Assembly (NCBI GenBank): GCA_964655005.1
Contig: CAZZKE010000026.1
Location: forward strand, 1 to 34,521
Direction of reading: 5' to 3'
DNA length: 34,521 bases
DNA from: CAZZKE01 sp964655005
GTDB taxonomy: Bacteria; Pseudomonadota; Alphaproteobacteria; Rhodospirillales; JABHCV01
In this document: positions 24,565-32,173 of the stretch, piece after piece
Numbering within the stretch: the first letter of the stretch is position 1
Layout: every line of letters starts with the position of its first letter
Notes under the pieces: generated by a model
Database searches by the model: none
Told to the model about the DNA's origin: nothing
Seen by the model: only the letters and a program-made list of their open reading frames with translations
Made by a program: the position numbers and the translations under genes

Positions 24565-25080
24565 GTCATCCTTGTGCGCCGCGCTTTCCTGCATTTTGGT
24601 GGCAAACGTCAGCAGGAATTGCAGGGCCTGTTGGGTTTCCGGCTTGCCCAGCATGGATATGGTCGACATCAGGCCGCCGCCGGGTTTGCCCCGGGCGGCG
24701 GTTTCGGCGACCGCCTCTTCCATGGCGTTGCGGGCGTTGTGGGCCAGATCGGCCATTTCCTCGTTGGCCAGGTTGTTGAACATGTGCTCGACGAAAATGA
24801 ACAGCCGTTCGACCATGCTGTCGGTCATCGCGCTGCGGGCGCCATGGACCAGGGTCAGCACATCGAACAGGGTATTCAGCGCCCCGCTGCGGTGCATGTC
24901 GGTAAGTTTATCGATCAGCGACATTACCGCGTCGTGGGTATCTTCGTCATTCAGGCGATCGACGACTTCCAGCGCATTGGCCCCGGTGACCGTCAGCCGT
25001 TCGACCATGCTGTCGGTCAGGCTCTCGCCCGCCGCCTGAACCAGACTGATAACGTCGGCTTTTGATGATTGCTCGGACAT
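24562..25080 (-). CDS. DUF1641 domain protein
   Basis: 172 residues, mostly alpha-helical, with two copies of a LTDSMVERL segment (near residues 21-29 and 85-93) and the GALNTLFDVLTLVHGARSAMTD core typical of DUF1641. No membrane segment and no cysteine is present. Family members usually accompany sulfide:quinone-oxidoreductase-like flavoproteins or formate dehydrogenases; function is unknown. It follows the flavoprotein by 14 bases, with AGGAGG ten bases before its ATG. The stop lies in the repeat element. Confidence 0.82.
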   Translation of the reverse strand: MSEQSSKADVISLVQAAGESLTDSMVERLTVTGANALEVVDRLNDEDTHDAVMSLIDKLTDMHRSGALNTLFDVLTLVHGARSAMTDSMVERLFIFVEHMFNNLANEEMADLAHNARNAMEEAVAETAARGKPGGGLMSTISMLGKPETQQALQFLLTFATKMQESAAHKDD

Positions 25081-25094
25081 AATGATTAATCCTC

Positions 25095-26234
25095 CTACAA
25101 CAAGCCGCGCGCGGACAGCCAGTACAGCCGGTTATAGGCCAGCTTGAACCAGTGGATCATCTGCGACGGGGCGCCCGGATTGGGCGGCGTAGTGTAATCG
25201 AACCACACGTACGTGCCTTCCTTCATGCCGGTTTCGACGAAGCAGAACACCTTGCCGTCGTAATCCCGCGCCCAGCGGTCTTCGGTTATCAGCGATACCA
25301 GATTATCGATGATGGTGTCGGCCTCAAAATGCGCCGTCGATCCCGCCTTGGAAATCGGGATGTTGGTGGTGTCGCCGCAGATAAATACGTCGGTCGAACC
25401 GTCGCGCAGCAGTTTCTGCTTGTCCGTCGGCACCCAGCCGCCGTCGCCGAGACCGGAATCGGTAATCACCTCGGCCCCGCTGTGGGGCGGGATGGTGACC
25501 AGCATGTCGTAATCCAGCGTCACCCCTTCTTCCGAAGTGATGGTCTTGCCCGCCGGGTCGACTTCCTTGGTGTTGAAGAAGGTTTCGTACTTGATACCGG
25601 CCTGATCCATGGCCGGCTTGGCCCATTCGGCGACCGGTTCCAGCGCGTGCAGGCGACCGATCGGATAGGTATAGGTGATCTCGGTCTTGTCCATGACCCC
25701 CTTGCCGGTCAGGTAATCATACAACATAAAGGTAATTTCCAGCGGCGCCACCGGGCACTTGTGCGGCGCGTTGACGTTGACGATAATCTTGCCGCCGTCG
25801 AATTCGGTCAGTGCGTCACGCATCTTGCGCGCCCCGTCCAGGTCATAGAACCAGTGGGCGCCTTCGGCCATGCCGGGAATATTTTGCGGCATGATGCGGG
25901 AACCGGTGGCGATCACCAGATAATCGTATTCGTGGGTCTTGCCCGATGCCGTGGTCACTTTTTTATTATCGACATCGATATTGGTGGCGGGATCAACGTG
26001 GAAAACCACCAGTTTGTTAAGCACCTTGCGCTGGTCGCGGAACAATTCGGCCTCGCGGATCTTGCCGAACGGCACGTACAGCAGGCCCGGCTGATACATG
26101 TGCTGGTCGGAAGCGCCAAGCATGGTGATCGAAATGTCACTTTTGCGTATTTGCCTGGCCACCTGGCGGCACAGGCCGTTGGCGATTATGGTGCCGGCCA
26201 AGCCGCCACCGACGATCAGTATTCTGGTTGCCAT
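25095..26234 (-). CDS. Sulfide:quinone oxidoreductase-like flavoprotein
   Basis: 379 residues of the SQR / flavocytochrome c sulfide dehydrogenase family. The FAD motif is ILIVGGGLAG, with VIATGSR and VFICGDTTNIPISKAGSTAHFEAD as the second FAD site. Cys160 (HKCPVAPLE) and Cys331 (VFCFVETG) occupy the positions expected of the redox-active pair that holds sulfide sulfur; a third SQR cysteine near 128 is absent. The C-terminal HWFKLAYNRLYWLSARGLL is amphipathic, as in the membrane-contacting tail of SQR. The ATG at 26234 has AGGAAGGA upstream; the open frame beyond it overlaps tusA and is ignored. A quinone as acceptor is inferred. Confidence 0.85.
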   Translation of the reverse strand: MATRILIVGGGLAGTIIANGLCRQVARQIRKSDISITMLGASDQHMYQPGLLYVPFGKIREAELFRDQRKVLNKLVVFHVDPATNIDVDNKKVTTASGKTHEYDYLVIATGSRIMPQNIPGMAEGAHWFYDLDGARKMRDALTEFDGGKIIVNVNAPHKCPVAPLEITFMLYDYLTGKGVMDKTEITYTYPIGRLHALEPVAEWAKPAMDQAGIKYETFFNTKEVDPAGKTITSEEGVTLDYDMLVTIPPHSGAEVITDSGLGDGGWVPTDKQKLLRDGSTDVFICGDTTNIPISKAGSTAHFEADTIIDNLVSLITEDRWARDYDGKVFCFVETGMKEGTYVWFDYTTPPNPGAPSQMIHWFKLAYNRLYWLSARGLL

Positions 26235-26265
26235 GGTAGATCCTTCCTGTTGATTGAATTGCAGT

Positions 26266-26496
26266 TTATTTCGCCTTCCTGACGACGACGCTCCAGTAGT
26301 CTCCTTTTTCTTCGACGCCAACCATTTCGTGGCCGACCTTGGCGACCCATTCAGGCACATCCATGGCGGTCCCCTTGTCGGTCGACAGGACCTCGATCTC
26401 ATCGCCGATCTCGATCAGCTTCAGCATGGCGATCAGTTCCATCAGCGGCCCCGGACAAAAGGCACCGCGGGCGTCGATAGTTTTTCTTTGGCTCAT
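26266..26496 (-). CDS. TusA-family sulfur carrier protein
   Basis: 76-residue TusA/SirA-like protein that carries persulfide sulfur on one cysteine. The CPxP motif is CPGP with Cys14, in the usual DARGAFCPGPLMEL context, then the family's two-layer beta-alpha fold (EIGDEIEVLSTDKGTAMDVPEW). A GAGGAAAA ribosome site precedes the ATG. It lies 20 bases after the DsrE-like gene and 31 before the flavoprotein. The context favours sulfur oxidation or trafficking over tRNA thiolation. Confidence 0.9.
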   Translation of the reverse strand: MSQRKTIDARGAFCPGPLMELIAMLKLIEIGDEIEVLSTDKGTAMDVPEWVAKVGHEMVGVEEKGDYWSVVVRKAK

Positions 26497-26516
26497 AATC
26501 AGGTTTTCCTCACGTT

Positions 26517-26915
26517 CTACAAAGTGACCAGCCGACCGTTTTCGGCGTCCGACAGGTACTTTGTCAGCCCCATGGAACCATCGAAAAGGTCTTCGACCAG
26601 ATCGTCTTCCCGCCAGTCCAGTACGTCAAGGGCCATCGAGCACGCGTGAATGGTCATCTCGCCCAATTGTTTACCCTGTTCGAACAGCAGCATGGCATCC
26701 GGCGCCTTGCGGTCCTTCAGAACATCGGAAAAGGGGCCGCCCCGGTACCGCTCGGCATCCGGAATACCTTTCCGAAAGGCATACATGGCAGCCATGGAAA
26801 CGAATACATGGACGGGCGTTTCCGATACTGCGGCGACCGAGGCAATCATCGCCGCCATCTGGATTTTTTCATGCTCCCCGGAACACAGAATAATAAAAAG
26901 CGGTTCGTTTGACAT
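26517..26915 (-). CDS. DsrE/DsrF-like sulfurtransferase
   Basis: 132-residue protein of the DsrE/F-like fold. It starts with FIILCSGEHEKIQMAAMIASVAA and has the conserved cysteine C92 in IHACSMALDVL, the expected persulfide-carrying residue. Cys11 is a second, less typical cysteine. It is the first gene of a four-gene minus-strand operon with tusA, the flavoprotein and DUF1641. It likely hands sulfur to or takes it from the TusA partner. The ribosome site is weak. Confidence 0.82.
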   Translation of the reverse strand: MSNEPLFIILCSGEHEKIQMAAMIASVAAVSETPVHVFVSMAAMYAFRKGIPDAERYRGGPFSDVLKDRKAPDAMLLFEQGKQLGEMTIHACSMALDVLDWREDDLVEDLFDGSMGLTKYLSDAENGRLVTL

Positions 26916-27178
26916 CGCGTCGGCTCATTAAAATTGAATCACAATACCGCACATCATGAAGACAATTCGGGGACTTGAATATTCTTTTTTTACCGATGAT
27001 ATGTGTACAATTAGCGCCGCCGCCCGGTAGAAATTTTCCATATTGCCAAAACTAAATGTAAATGCGGCCCGTTCAAACAATAGCGGAGTGCATAAGCAGA
27101 ATTGTCTTGACTTCGCCGTGGCTAATCGCCTTATTGGCGCCAACGACACTCCCCCTTAGGTCGATTTTTCATCGGCCA

Positions 27179-27212
27179 TCGGCCCGGCGAGTCCCGGGCC
27201 GACCATTTTTTT
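27179..27212 (+). terminator. Intrinsic terminator-like hairpin without an upstream gene
   Basis: TCGGCCCGG (27179-27187) pairs perfectly with CCGGGCCGA (27194-27202) around a six-base loop. It is followed by CCA and a run of seven T (27206-27212) on the plus strand. The minus strand lacks a matching T-run, so the direction is rightward. No rightward gene precedes it in the preceding 2.7 kb, so it would end an unannotated transcript or attenuate the helicase leader. Confidence 0.65.
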
Positions 27213-27236
27213 CAAACATATTCGGGCGTTTCGTCA

Positions 27237-27284
27237 GATCGGACCACCGTCAAATGAAACCATTTGACGGCTGATGGTTTGGTC
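27237..27284. repeat. Dispersed palindrome, copy C
   Basis: A 48-base element: GATCGGACCA, then CCGTCAAATG / CATTTGACGG (perfect 10-bp stem around AAAC), then CTGATGG and TTTGGTC. The outer GGACCA and TGGTTTGGTC also pair in part. Spacing and boundary bases match copies B and D although the stem sequence differs. Confidence 0.75.
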
Positions 27285-27363
27285 GATTCCGATATGTCAG
27301 GACGGCCCGCCCGTATCCAGTGGCGGGTCGCCATAATTTAATCCTAAGAAAGAACAAGAACAC

Positions 27364-28644
27364 ATGACTGATTTTCCGGGCCTTAAACTGGCCCAGCCCA
27401 TCCTTCGCGCCATCGCCGACGAAGGCTACACCACGCCGTCTCCCATCCAGGCCAAATCGATCCCGTCGCTGCTGCAAGGCCGCGACCTGCTGGGCGTCGC
27501 CCAGACCGGCACCGGCAAGACGGCGGCCTTCGCCCTGCCCCTGCTGCACCGCCTGGCGGCCGGCGGCGGCAAGGCGGTCGGCCACCGGCCACGGGCGCTG
27601 ATCCTGGCCCCGACCCGTGAACTGGCGGGGCAGATCGGCGACAGCTTCAGGGCCTATGGCCGCGATCTGCCGTTGCGTTCGTGCGTCGTTTTCGGCGGCG
27701 TCTCCATCCGGCCCCAAATCCAGACCCTGAAAAGGGGCGTCCATATCCTGGTCGCCACGCCGGGCCGGCTGATGGATCTGATGAACCAGGGCCAGGTGCG
27801 GCTCGATATGGTCGAAACCTTCATCCTTGACGAAGCCGACCGAATGCTGGACATGGGATTTATCCGCGACGTCAGGAAAATTGCCGCCGCCCTGCCCGAA
27901 CGGCGCCAGACGGTGCTGTTTTCGGCGACCATGCCGAATTCGGTTCAGAGCCTGGCCGATGGCCTGCTCGACGATCCGGTGCGGGTCGAGGTCGCGCCGG
28001 GGGCGACCACCGCCGAGAAAGTGGAACAGCGGGTGCTGTACGTGCAAAAGGACAACAAGCGGGCGCTGATCTGCGAGCTTCTGAACGATGACAAAATCGA
28101 ACGGGTGCTGATTTTTACCCGCACCAAGCACGGCGCCGACAAGGTCGCCCGCCACCTGCATCAAAGCGGCGTTAATTCGGACGCCATCCACGGCAACAAG
28201 TCGCAGAACGCCCGGCAACGGGCCCTGGCGGCCTTTAAATCCGGTCGTATCCGGGCGCTGGTGGCGACCGATATCGCCGCCCGCGGCATCGATGTCGAAG
28301 GCGTCACCCACGTCATCAACTTTGAATTGCCGAACGAACCGGAAAGTTACGTCCATCGCATCGGCCGCACCGCCCGCGCCGGGGCGACCGGTATCGCCAT
28401 TTCGTTTTGCGATCATGACGAACGGGCCTATCTGCGCGATATCGAAAAGACCATCCGCCAGAGCGTACCGGTATTTGCGGACCATTCTTTCCATGCCGCC
28501 GAAATCGCCAACGACAGCAGCCCGGCCAAGCCCCCCAAGCGCAATCAGGGCCGGGGTAACGGCCAGAACCAAAACCGGGTCAAAGGCGGCCAGCGCCGCC
28601 GCAATTCCCACCGCTCCCGCCGCCCGACCGGTCGGGCGGCATAG
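27364..28644 (+). CDS. DEAD-box ATP-dependent RNA helicase, RhlE type
   Basis: 426-residue helicase that unwinds short RNA duplexes, with roles in ribosome assembly, RNA decay or cold response. Motifs in order: Q motif (PSPIQ, 26-30), AQTGTGKT (46-53), PTRELA, GG, ATPGR, DEAD (156-159), SAT (187-189), FTRTKHG, ATDIAARGID, HRIGRTARAG. The last 50 residues form a basic, Asn/Gln/Arg-rich tail (KRNQGRGNGQNQNRVKGG) that should bind RNA, as in RhlE. The long upstream gap with strong hairpins may be a regulatory leader. It ends nine bases from the opposing HPP gene. Confidence 0.93.
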   Translation: MTDFPGLKLAQPILRAIADEGYTTPSPIQAKSIPSLLQGRDLLGVAQTGTGKTAAFALPLLHRLAAGGGKAVGHRPRALILAPTRELAGQIGDSFRAYGRDLPLRSCVVFGGVSIRPQIQTLKRGVHILVATPGRLMDLMNQGQVRLDMVETFILDEADRMLDMGFIRDVRKIAAALPERRQTVLFSATMPNSVQSLADGLLDDPVRVEVAPGATTAEKVEQRVLYVQKDNKRALICELLNDDKIERVLIFTRTKHGADKVARHLHQSGVNSDAIHGNKSQNARQRALAAFKSGRIRALVATDIAARGIDVEGVTHVINFELPNEPESYVHRIGRTARAGATGIAISFCDHDERAYLRDIEKTIRQSVPVFADHSFHAAEIANDSSPAKPPKRNQGRGNGQNQNRVKGGQRRRNSHRSRRPTGRAA

Positions 28645-28653
28645 GCCTAAACG

Positions 28654-29376
28654 TTATTTGCCCTGTCCGTCAGGCCGCTCAATCGGCACGGTAACGTGCC
28701 GGTATATCCGCAGCAGGTCTTCTTCGGTAACGTCGATAAAAGTATCCAGATCGCTTAGCGCGGCAACGAAATCGGCGTGGGAAATGTCGGGGTAGTGGCC
28801 GGCCGATTCCCGGTCGTCGTCCGATGACAGCGACCAGCCGACCGGATAGCGCCGCCAGGAAAAGGGGAAATTAAAAACCAGCGCCACCAGCAGAATCGTT
28901 ACCGCGTTAATCAGTACGGGGGTAAGGACGAACTGGAAACCCAGCGCATGAATGGCATCGCCGCCGACCACGGCGGTCAGGGCCGTGGCCCCGCCCGGCG
29001 GGTGTATACAGCGCAGCAGATGCATGGCGCCGATAGCCAGGGAAACGGCGGCGGCGGCGGCGAATATAGGGTACGGAATGAATTTCGCGCAGGCGACACC
29101 GATCGCCGCCGACACCACATGGCTTACGATCAGTGGCCAGGGCTGTGACAGGGTGCCGTGGGGGGTGGCGAAAAGCAGCACGGCAGAGGCCCCCATGGAC
29201 GCCACGACCATGGCGGCGCCCACCGTCTCCAGAAATGCGGTGCTGATCATCATGACCAGAAAAATACCGACGAACCCGCCGGTGACGGAAATAATCCGCT
29301 CGGCATGGCTAACCGGCGATAGCTGGATTTGCAGAAAATCCTGAATTTTTCTAAAAAAAGTCGGCAAAGTCGTCAT
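28654..29376 (-). CDS. HPP family membrane protein
   Basis: 240 residues with about five hydrophobic segments (near 29-48, 54-70, 84-100, 104-121, 149-170) and the family signature CIHPPGGATAL (HPP at 125-127). A hydrophilic C-terminal region from about 175 is acidic and helical (SSDDDRES, EEDLLRIYRH). Some HPP proteins, shown in plants and cyanobacteria, transport nitrite; substrate here is unknown. It stands alone between a convergent helicase gene and tRNA-Leu. Confidence 0.85.
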   Translation of the reverse strand: MTTLPTFFRKIQDFLQIQLSPVSHAERIISVTGGFVGIFLVMMISTAFLETVGAAMVVASMGASAVLLFATPHGTLSQPWPLIVSHVVSAAIGVACAKFIPYPIFAAAAAVSLAIGAMHLLRCIHPPGGATALTAVVGGDAIHALGFQFVLTPVLINAVTILLVALVFNFPFSWRRYPVGWSLSSDDDRESAGHYPDISHADFVAALSDLDTFIDVTEEDLLRIYRHVTVPIERPDGQGK

Positions 29377-29396
29377 CCTGCTTATTTTGAAAGGCA

Positions 29397-29444
29397 GATC
29401 AAACCACCATCAAACAAATTAATTTGATGGCGGCTAATTTGATA
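29397..29444. repeat. Dispersed palindrome, copy D
   Basis: A 48-base element: GATCAAAC, CACC, then ATCAAA and TTTGAT around CAAATTAA, then GGCG, GCTAA and TTTGATA. The CCATCAAA / TTTGATGG stem is perfect (8 bp). The left end GATCAAAC is the same as in copy B. It lies between the HPP gene start and tRNA-Leu. Confidence 0.75.
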
Positions 29445-29502
29445 GCGCCAGCCGGTTTCGCACAATACCAGGGAGGGCGCCACTAAAAAAATATCAGGTG
29501 AT

Positions 29503-29589
29503 TGGTGCCCCCGGGGAGAATCGAACTCCCACTCCCTTGCGAGAACCAGATTTTGAGTCTGGCGCGTCTACCAGTTCCGCCACAGGGGC
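29503..29589 (-). tRNA. tRNA-Leu (anticodon CAA)
   Basis: An 87-base class II tRNA on the minus strand. The acceptor GCCCCTG pairs with CGGGGGC (one G-T), the anticodon loop CTCAAAA gives anticodon CAA, and a long variable arm (TTCTCGCAAGGGAGT) follows. The T arm is GGGAGTTCGATTCTCCC; discriminator A and CCA are encoded. A T7 run (29490-29484) lies about 13 bases downstream. It reads UUG. Confidence 0.96.
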
Positions 29590-29609
29590 ACACTTCATCG
29601 GAAGCGGCC

Positions 29610-29637
29610 ATAATAGTCATGGACGGATCGCGGTCAA
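29610..29637 (-). promoter_or_regulatory. Sigma-70-type promoter for tRNA-Leu
   Basis: On the minus strand TTGACC (29637-29632) and TATTAT (29615-29610) are 16 bases apart, close to the consensus boxes. Transcription would begin near 29602, about 13 bases before the mature tRNA 5' end. Confidence 0.6.
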
Positions 29638-29745
29638 TCCGCAATTCCAGGAGCCGGAATCGACGGGGATTGCGGCGAAGCCCGCCGGCTGGTACACCTT
29701 CGTCGCCATTACCGGCGCCCCGTTTTCAAGAAGGACCAGGGCCAA

Positions 29746-30327
29746 GTGATACGAGGACTCTACGACTGGACCATGAGTCTGGCCTCCCACCGCCAGGCGC
29801 TATGGGCGTTGGCGGTGGTATCGTTTATCGAAAGCTCGGTGTTTCCGATTCCGCCGGATATTATCCTGATCCCCATGGTGCTGGCGGCGCCGGAAAAGGC
29901 CTGGCGGTTCGCCCTGGTCTGCACCGTGGCTTCGGTGGCGGGCGGACTGGCCGGGTACGGCATCGGCTATTTCCTGTTCGATTCGATCGGCAGGCCGCTG
30001 CTCGATTTCTATGGCTACGGTGAAAAATTCGCCCAGTTCCAGGGCTATTACAATGAATGGGGGGCATGGATCGTCGGCGGCGCCGGGGTCACGCCGTTCC
30101 CCTACAAGGTAATCACCATCGCCAGCGGCGTCACCGGGCTCGACCCGGTGGTTTTCATGGTTGCATCGGTGCTGTCCCGTGGCCTGCGCTTTTTCCTGGT
30201 CGCCGGTTTGCTGCGGCATTTCGGCGAACCGATCCGAATCTTCATCGAGGCCCACCTGGGCAAGCTGGCGACGGCTTTTTTCATACTTTTGCTAGGCGGT
30301 TTCGTCGCCATCAAATATATTTTCTAG
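29746..30327 (+). CDS. YqaA family (DedA/SNARE-associated) membrane protein
   Basis: 193-residue inner-membrane protein of the YqaA branch of the DedA/VTT family, members of which are tied to lipid-carrier flipping or membrane homeostasis. The opening hydrophobic segment carries FIESSVFPIPPDIILIPMVLA, the family's re-entrant loop motif. A second conserved loop, GGAGVTPFPYKVITIASG, lies near residue 110, followed by a basic LSRGLRF. The start is GTG at 29746; an ATG nine codons later is an alternative. The next gene, dsbB, begins directly after its stop. Confidence 0.85.
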   Translation: MIRGLYDWTMSLASHRQALWALAVVSFIESSVFPIPPDIILIPMVLAAPEKAWRFALVCTVASVAGGLAGYGIGYFLFDSIGRPLLDFYGYGEKFAQFQGYYNEWGAWIVGGAGVTPFPYKVITIASGVTGLDPVVFMVASVLSRGLRFFLVAGLLRHFGEPIRIFIEAHLGKLATAFFILLLGGFVAIKYIF

Positions 30328-30849
30328 ATGACCCTGGAACGCCTGACCCCGTGGATGATAATCGTCGTCGCCGTCGGTTCGCTGTCGATGGCGCTGCTGG
30401 CCGAACACATGTTCGATCTGGAGCCATGTATCCTGTGCCTGTACCAGCGCGTGCCCTATGTGGCGACGGGTCTGCTCGCCCTGCTGGCGCTGAAGCTGCC
30501 CGACCGATCGGCCGCCATGCCGCTGGTTATCGTGCTCTGCGCCCTGATTTACCTGGGCGGGGCGGGTATCGCCATTTACCATGTCGGCGTCGAACAGCAC
30601 TGGTGGGTGTCGAGCTGCACCGGAGCGACGGCGGGAGAGCTCTCGTTCGATCAACTGCGTTCGGCGTTGAGCGGCAAGCCCGCCAAATCCTGCGACGATG
30701 TGGATTGGACCCTGTTCGGAATCTCCATGGCGACGTATAATGCGGCGTTCTCCATAGGCCTTGCGGCGATTTCGTTGCTGGCGGCGCGAACGATCCGGAA
30801 AGATCATGAGCCGAAAAAAACCGACCCGATACAAACGCCTGCCCGGTGA
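30328..30849 (+). CDS. dsbB: Disulfide bond formation protein B
   Basis: 173-residue inner-membrane oxidase that passes electrons from DsbA to ubiquinone. It has four predicted membrane helices. The first periplasmic loop has the redox pair C34/C37 (CILC followed by LYQR, where the Arg contacts quinone). The second loop has C97 and C122, the pair that exchanges with DsbA. All four key cysteines are present. The ATG is adjacent to the upstream TAG. Its end overlaps coq7 by 44 bases, which links a quinone user to a quinone maker. Confidence 0.9.
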   Translation: MTLERLTPWMIIVVAVGSLSMALLAEHMFDLEPCILCLYQRVPYVATGLLALLALKLPDRSAAMPLVIVLCALIYLGGAGIAIYHVGVEQHWWVSSCTGATAGELSFDQLRSALSGKPAKSCDDVDWTLFGISMATYNAAFSIGLAAISLLAARTIRKDHEPKKTDPIQTPAR

Positions 30850-31375
30850 TCCGACCAAAGAGCAGATGATCGACCGTATCATCCGGGTCGATCACGCCGG
30901 TGAATACGGCGCGGTGCAAATTTATCGGGGCCAGTTGAGCGTACTCGAAAGGTCCGCCATCGCGCCAGTAATCGCCCGCATGCGGGATCAGGAAACCGAA
31001 CATCTGGAATCCTTTTCGAAGATGATAGCCAAACGCCGGGTGCGCCCGACGGCGCTGCTGCCGCTGTGGCGCCTGGCCGGGTTCGCCCTTGGCGCCGGCA
31101 CCGCCTTGCTTGGCGAAAAGGCGGCCATGACGTGCACCGTCGCCGTCGAGGAGGTAATCGATGAGCACTACACAGAGCAGGTGAAAAAGCTCGACGAGAT
31201 GGGCGATGACGAGAAAGACCTGCGCGACACCTGCGAGCAATTCCGCCTGCAAGAACTGGAACACCGCGACACCGGGCTTGAACACGGGGCGGCGCAAACG
31301 CCGGGTTATGAAGGCCTGACGGCGCTGGTCAAGACCGGATCGCGGCTGGCCATCTGGCTGTCGGAACGCATTTAG
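30806..31375 (+). CDS. coq7: Demethoxyubiquinol hydroxylase, Coq7 family
   Basis: Di-iron monooxygenase that adds the C6 hydroxyl in ubiquinone synthesis, so the organism is aerobic or microaerobic. The ligand pattern is intact: E33 (DHAGEYGA), E63 and H66 (ETEH), E115/E116 (VAVEEVIDEHY), E150 and H153 (ELEH). The ATG at 30806 follows GGAAAG and gives 189 residues; the in-frame extension upstream lies within dsbB and does not match the family. It ends 12 bases before the opposing methyltransferase gene. Confidence 0.92.
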   Translation: MSRKKPTRYKRLPGDPTKEQMIDRIIRVDHAGEYGAVQIYRGQLSVLERSAIAPVIARMRDQETEHLESFSKMIAKRRVRPTALLPLWRLAGFALGAGTALLGEKAAMTCTVAVEEVIDEHYTEQVKKLDEMGDDEKDLRDTCEQFRLQELEHRDTGLEHGAAQTPGYEGLTALVKTGSRLAIWLSERI

Positions 31376-31387
31376 GGCCTGTCCGGG

Positions 31388-32173
31388 CTAATCACGCTTC
31401 CGTTCGTGGCGACGGACCAGACCAGAAATAATACCCCTGAAGGTACGCACTTCCTGTTCGGTCATGCCGGCGCGCTGGAACATATTGCGAATATTGCGGA
31501 CCATGGCCGGGCGCTTTTCCGGCGGCCTGAGGAAACCGCAATCATCCAGTTCCCGTTCCAGATGTTCGAACATGCCGATCAATTCGCGCTTGCTGGCGGG
31601 GCGGGTGTTTTTGCTTAGCCGGATACCGCTGTCGGGTGTATCGTCGCCGGCCTGAAACCATTCATAACCGATCAGCAGGACCGCCTGGGCCAGGTTGATC
31701 GAGGCGAACGTCGGATTCATGGGCACCGATATTACCGCGTCGGCCAGGCTTACGTCGTCGTTGTCCAGGCCCCAGGCCTCGCGCCCGAACAGCACCCCGG
31801 GGCGGCCGCCACGGGCGATAATTTCGTGCATTTCGGCGGCCGCCGCACGCGGGCTAAGCACCGGTTTGGTCAGGTCGCGGTGGCGCGCCGTGGTCGCGTA
31901 AACGTGGCTTAAATCGGCGACGGCCTGTTTCGTGGTATCGAACACCTGGATGTTTTCAAGCACGATTCCGGCCCCCGAGCTTGGCTTGACGGCGTGTTCG
32001 TTGGGCCAGCCATGCACCGGCGCGACCAGCCGCATTTGGGCCAGGGCGTTGTTCAACATGGCCCGCGCCGCCATGCCGATGTTTTCTCCCAATTGCGGCT
32101 CGACAAGGATTATCGCCGGCGTATCTGCCGGGGCGCTGGCGCTGGATTTCGGTGGCCTGCGAACAGCCGCCAT
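31388..32173 (-). CDS. TrmJ-like SpoU RNA methyltransferase
   Basis: SPOUT (SpoU) 2'-O-methyltransferase of 261 residues, closest in form to TrmJ, which methylates residue 32 in the tRNA anticodon loop. Motif 1 is LVEPQLGENIGMAARAM, motif 2 is LFGREAWGLDNDD, motif 3 is VPMNPTFASINLAQAVLL; together they form the SAM-binding knot. A C-terminal extension of about 80 residues (from FEHLERELDDCGF) is TrmJ-like. Its ATG shares one base with the stop of cimA (TGATG), so it is the second gene of a two-gene operon. Confidence 0.88.
   Translation of the reverse strand: MAAVRRPPKSSASAPADTPAIILVEPQLGENIGMAARAMLNNALAQMRLVAPVHGWPNEHAVKPSSGAGIVLENIQVFDTTKQAVADLSHVYATTARHRDLTKPVLSPRAAAAEMHEIIARGGRPGVLFGREAWGLDNDDVSLADAVISVPMNPTFASINLAQAVLLIGYEWFQAGDDTPDSGIRLSKNTRPASKRELIGMFEHLERELDDCGFLRPPEKRPAMVRNIRNMFQRAGMTEQEVRTFRGIISGLVRRHERKRD

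Larger units (their letters stand above)
26916..27363. other. Gene-free 448-bp gap between divergent genes
   Basis: The gap is AT-richer than its surroundings at its left side and holds no convincing coding frame on either strand. It must contain the promoters of the leftward sulfur operon and the rightward helicase. It also contains a strong terminator-like hairpin (27179-27212) and palindrome copy C (27237-27284). About 35 bases after the palindrome a pyrimidine-poor stretch (TAAGAAAGAACAAG) lies before the helicase ATG. Confidence 0.7.

Noticed and set aside
25152..26282. 376-codon plus-strand frame across the flavoprotein
   Set aside because: Antisense of the SQR-like gene with no ribosome site and no domain.
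27250..28611. 453-codon minus-strand frame across the helicase
   Set aside because: Opposite a DEAD-box helicase with every motif intact; no sign of protein-family content.
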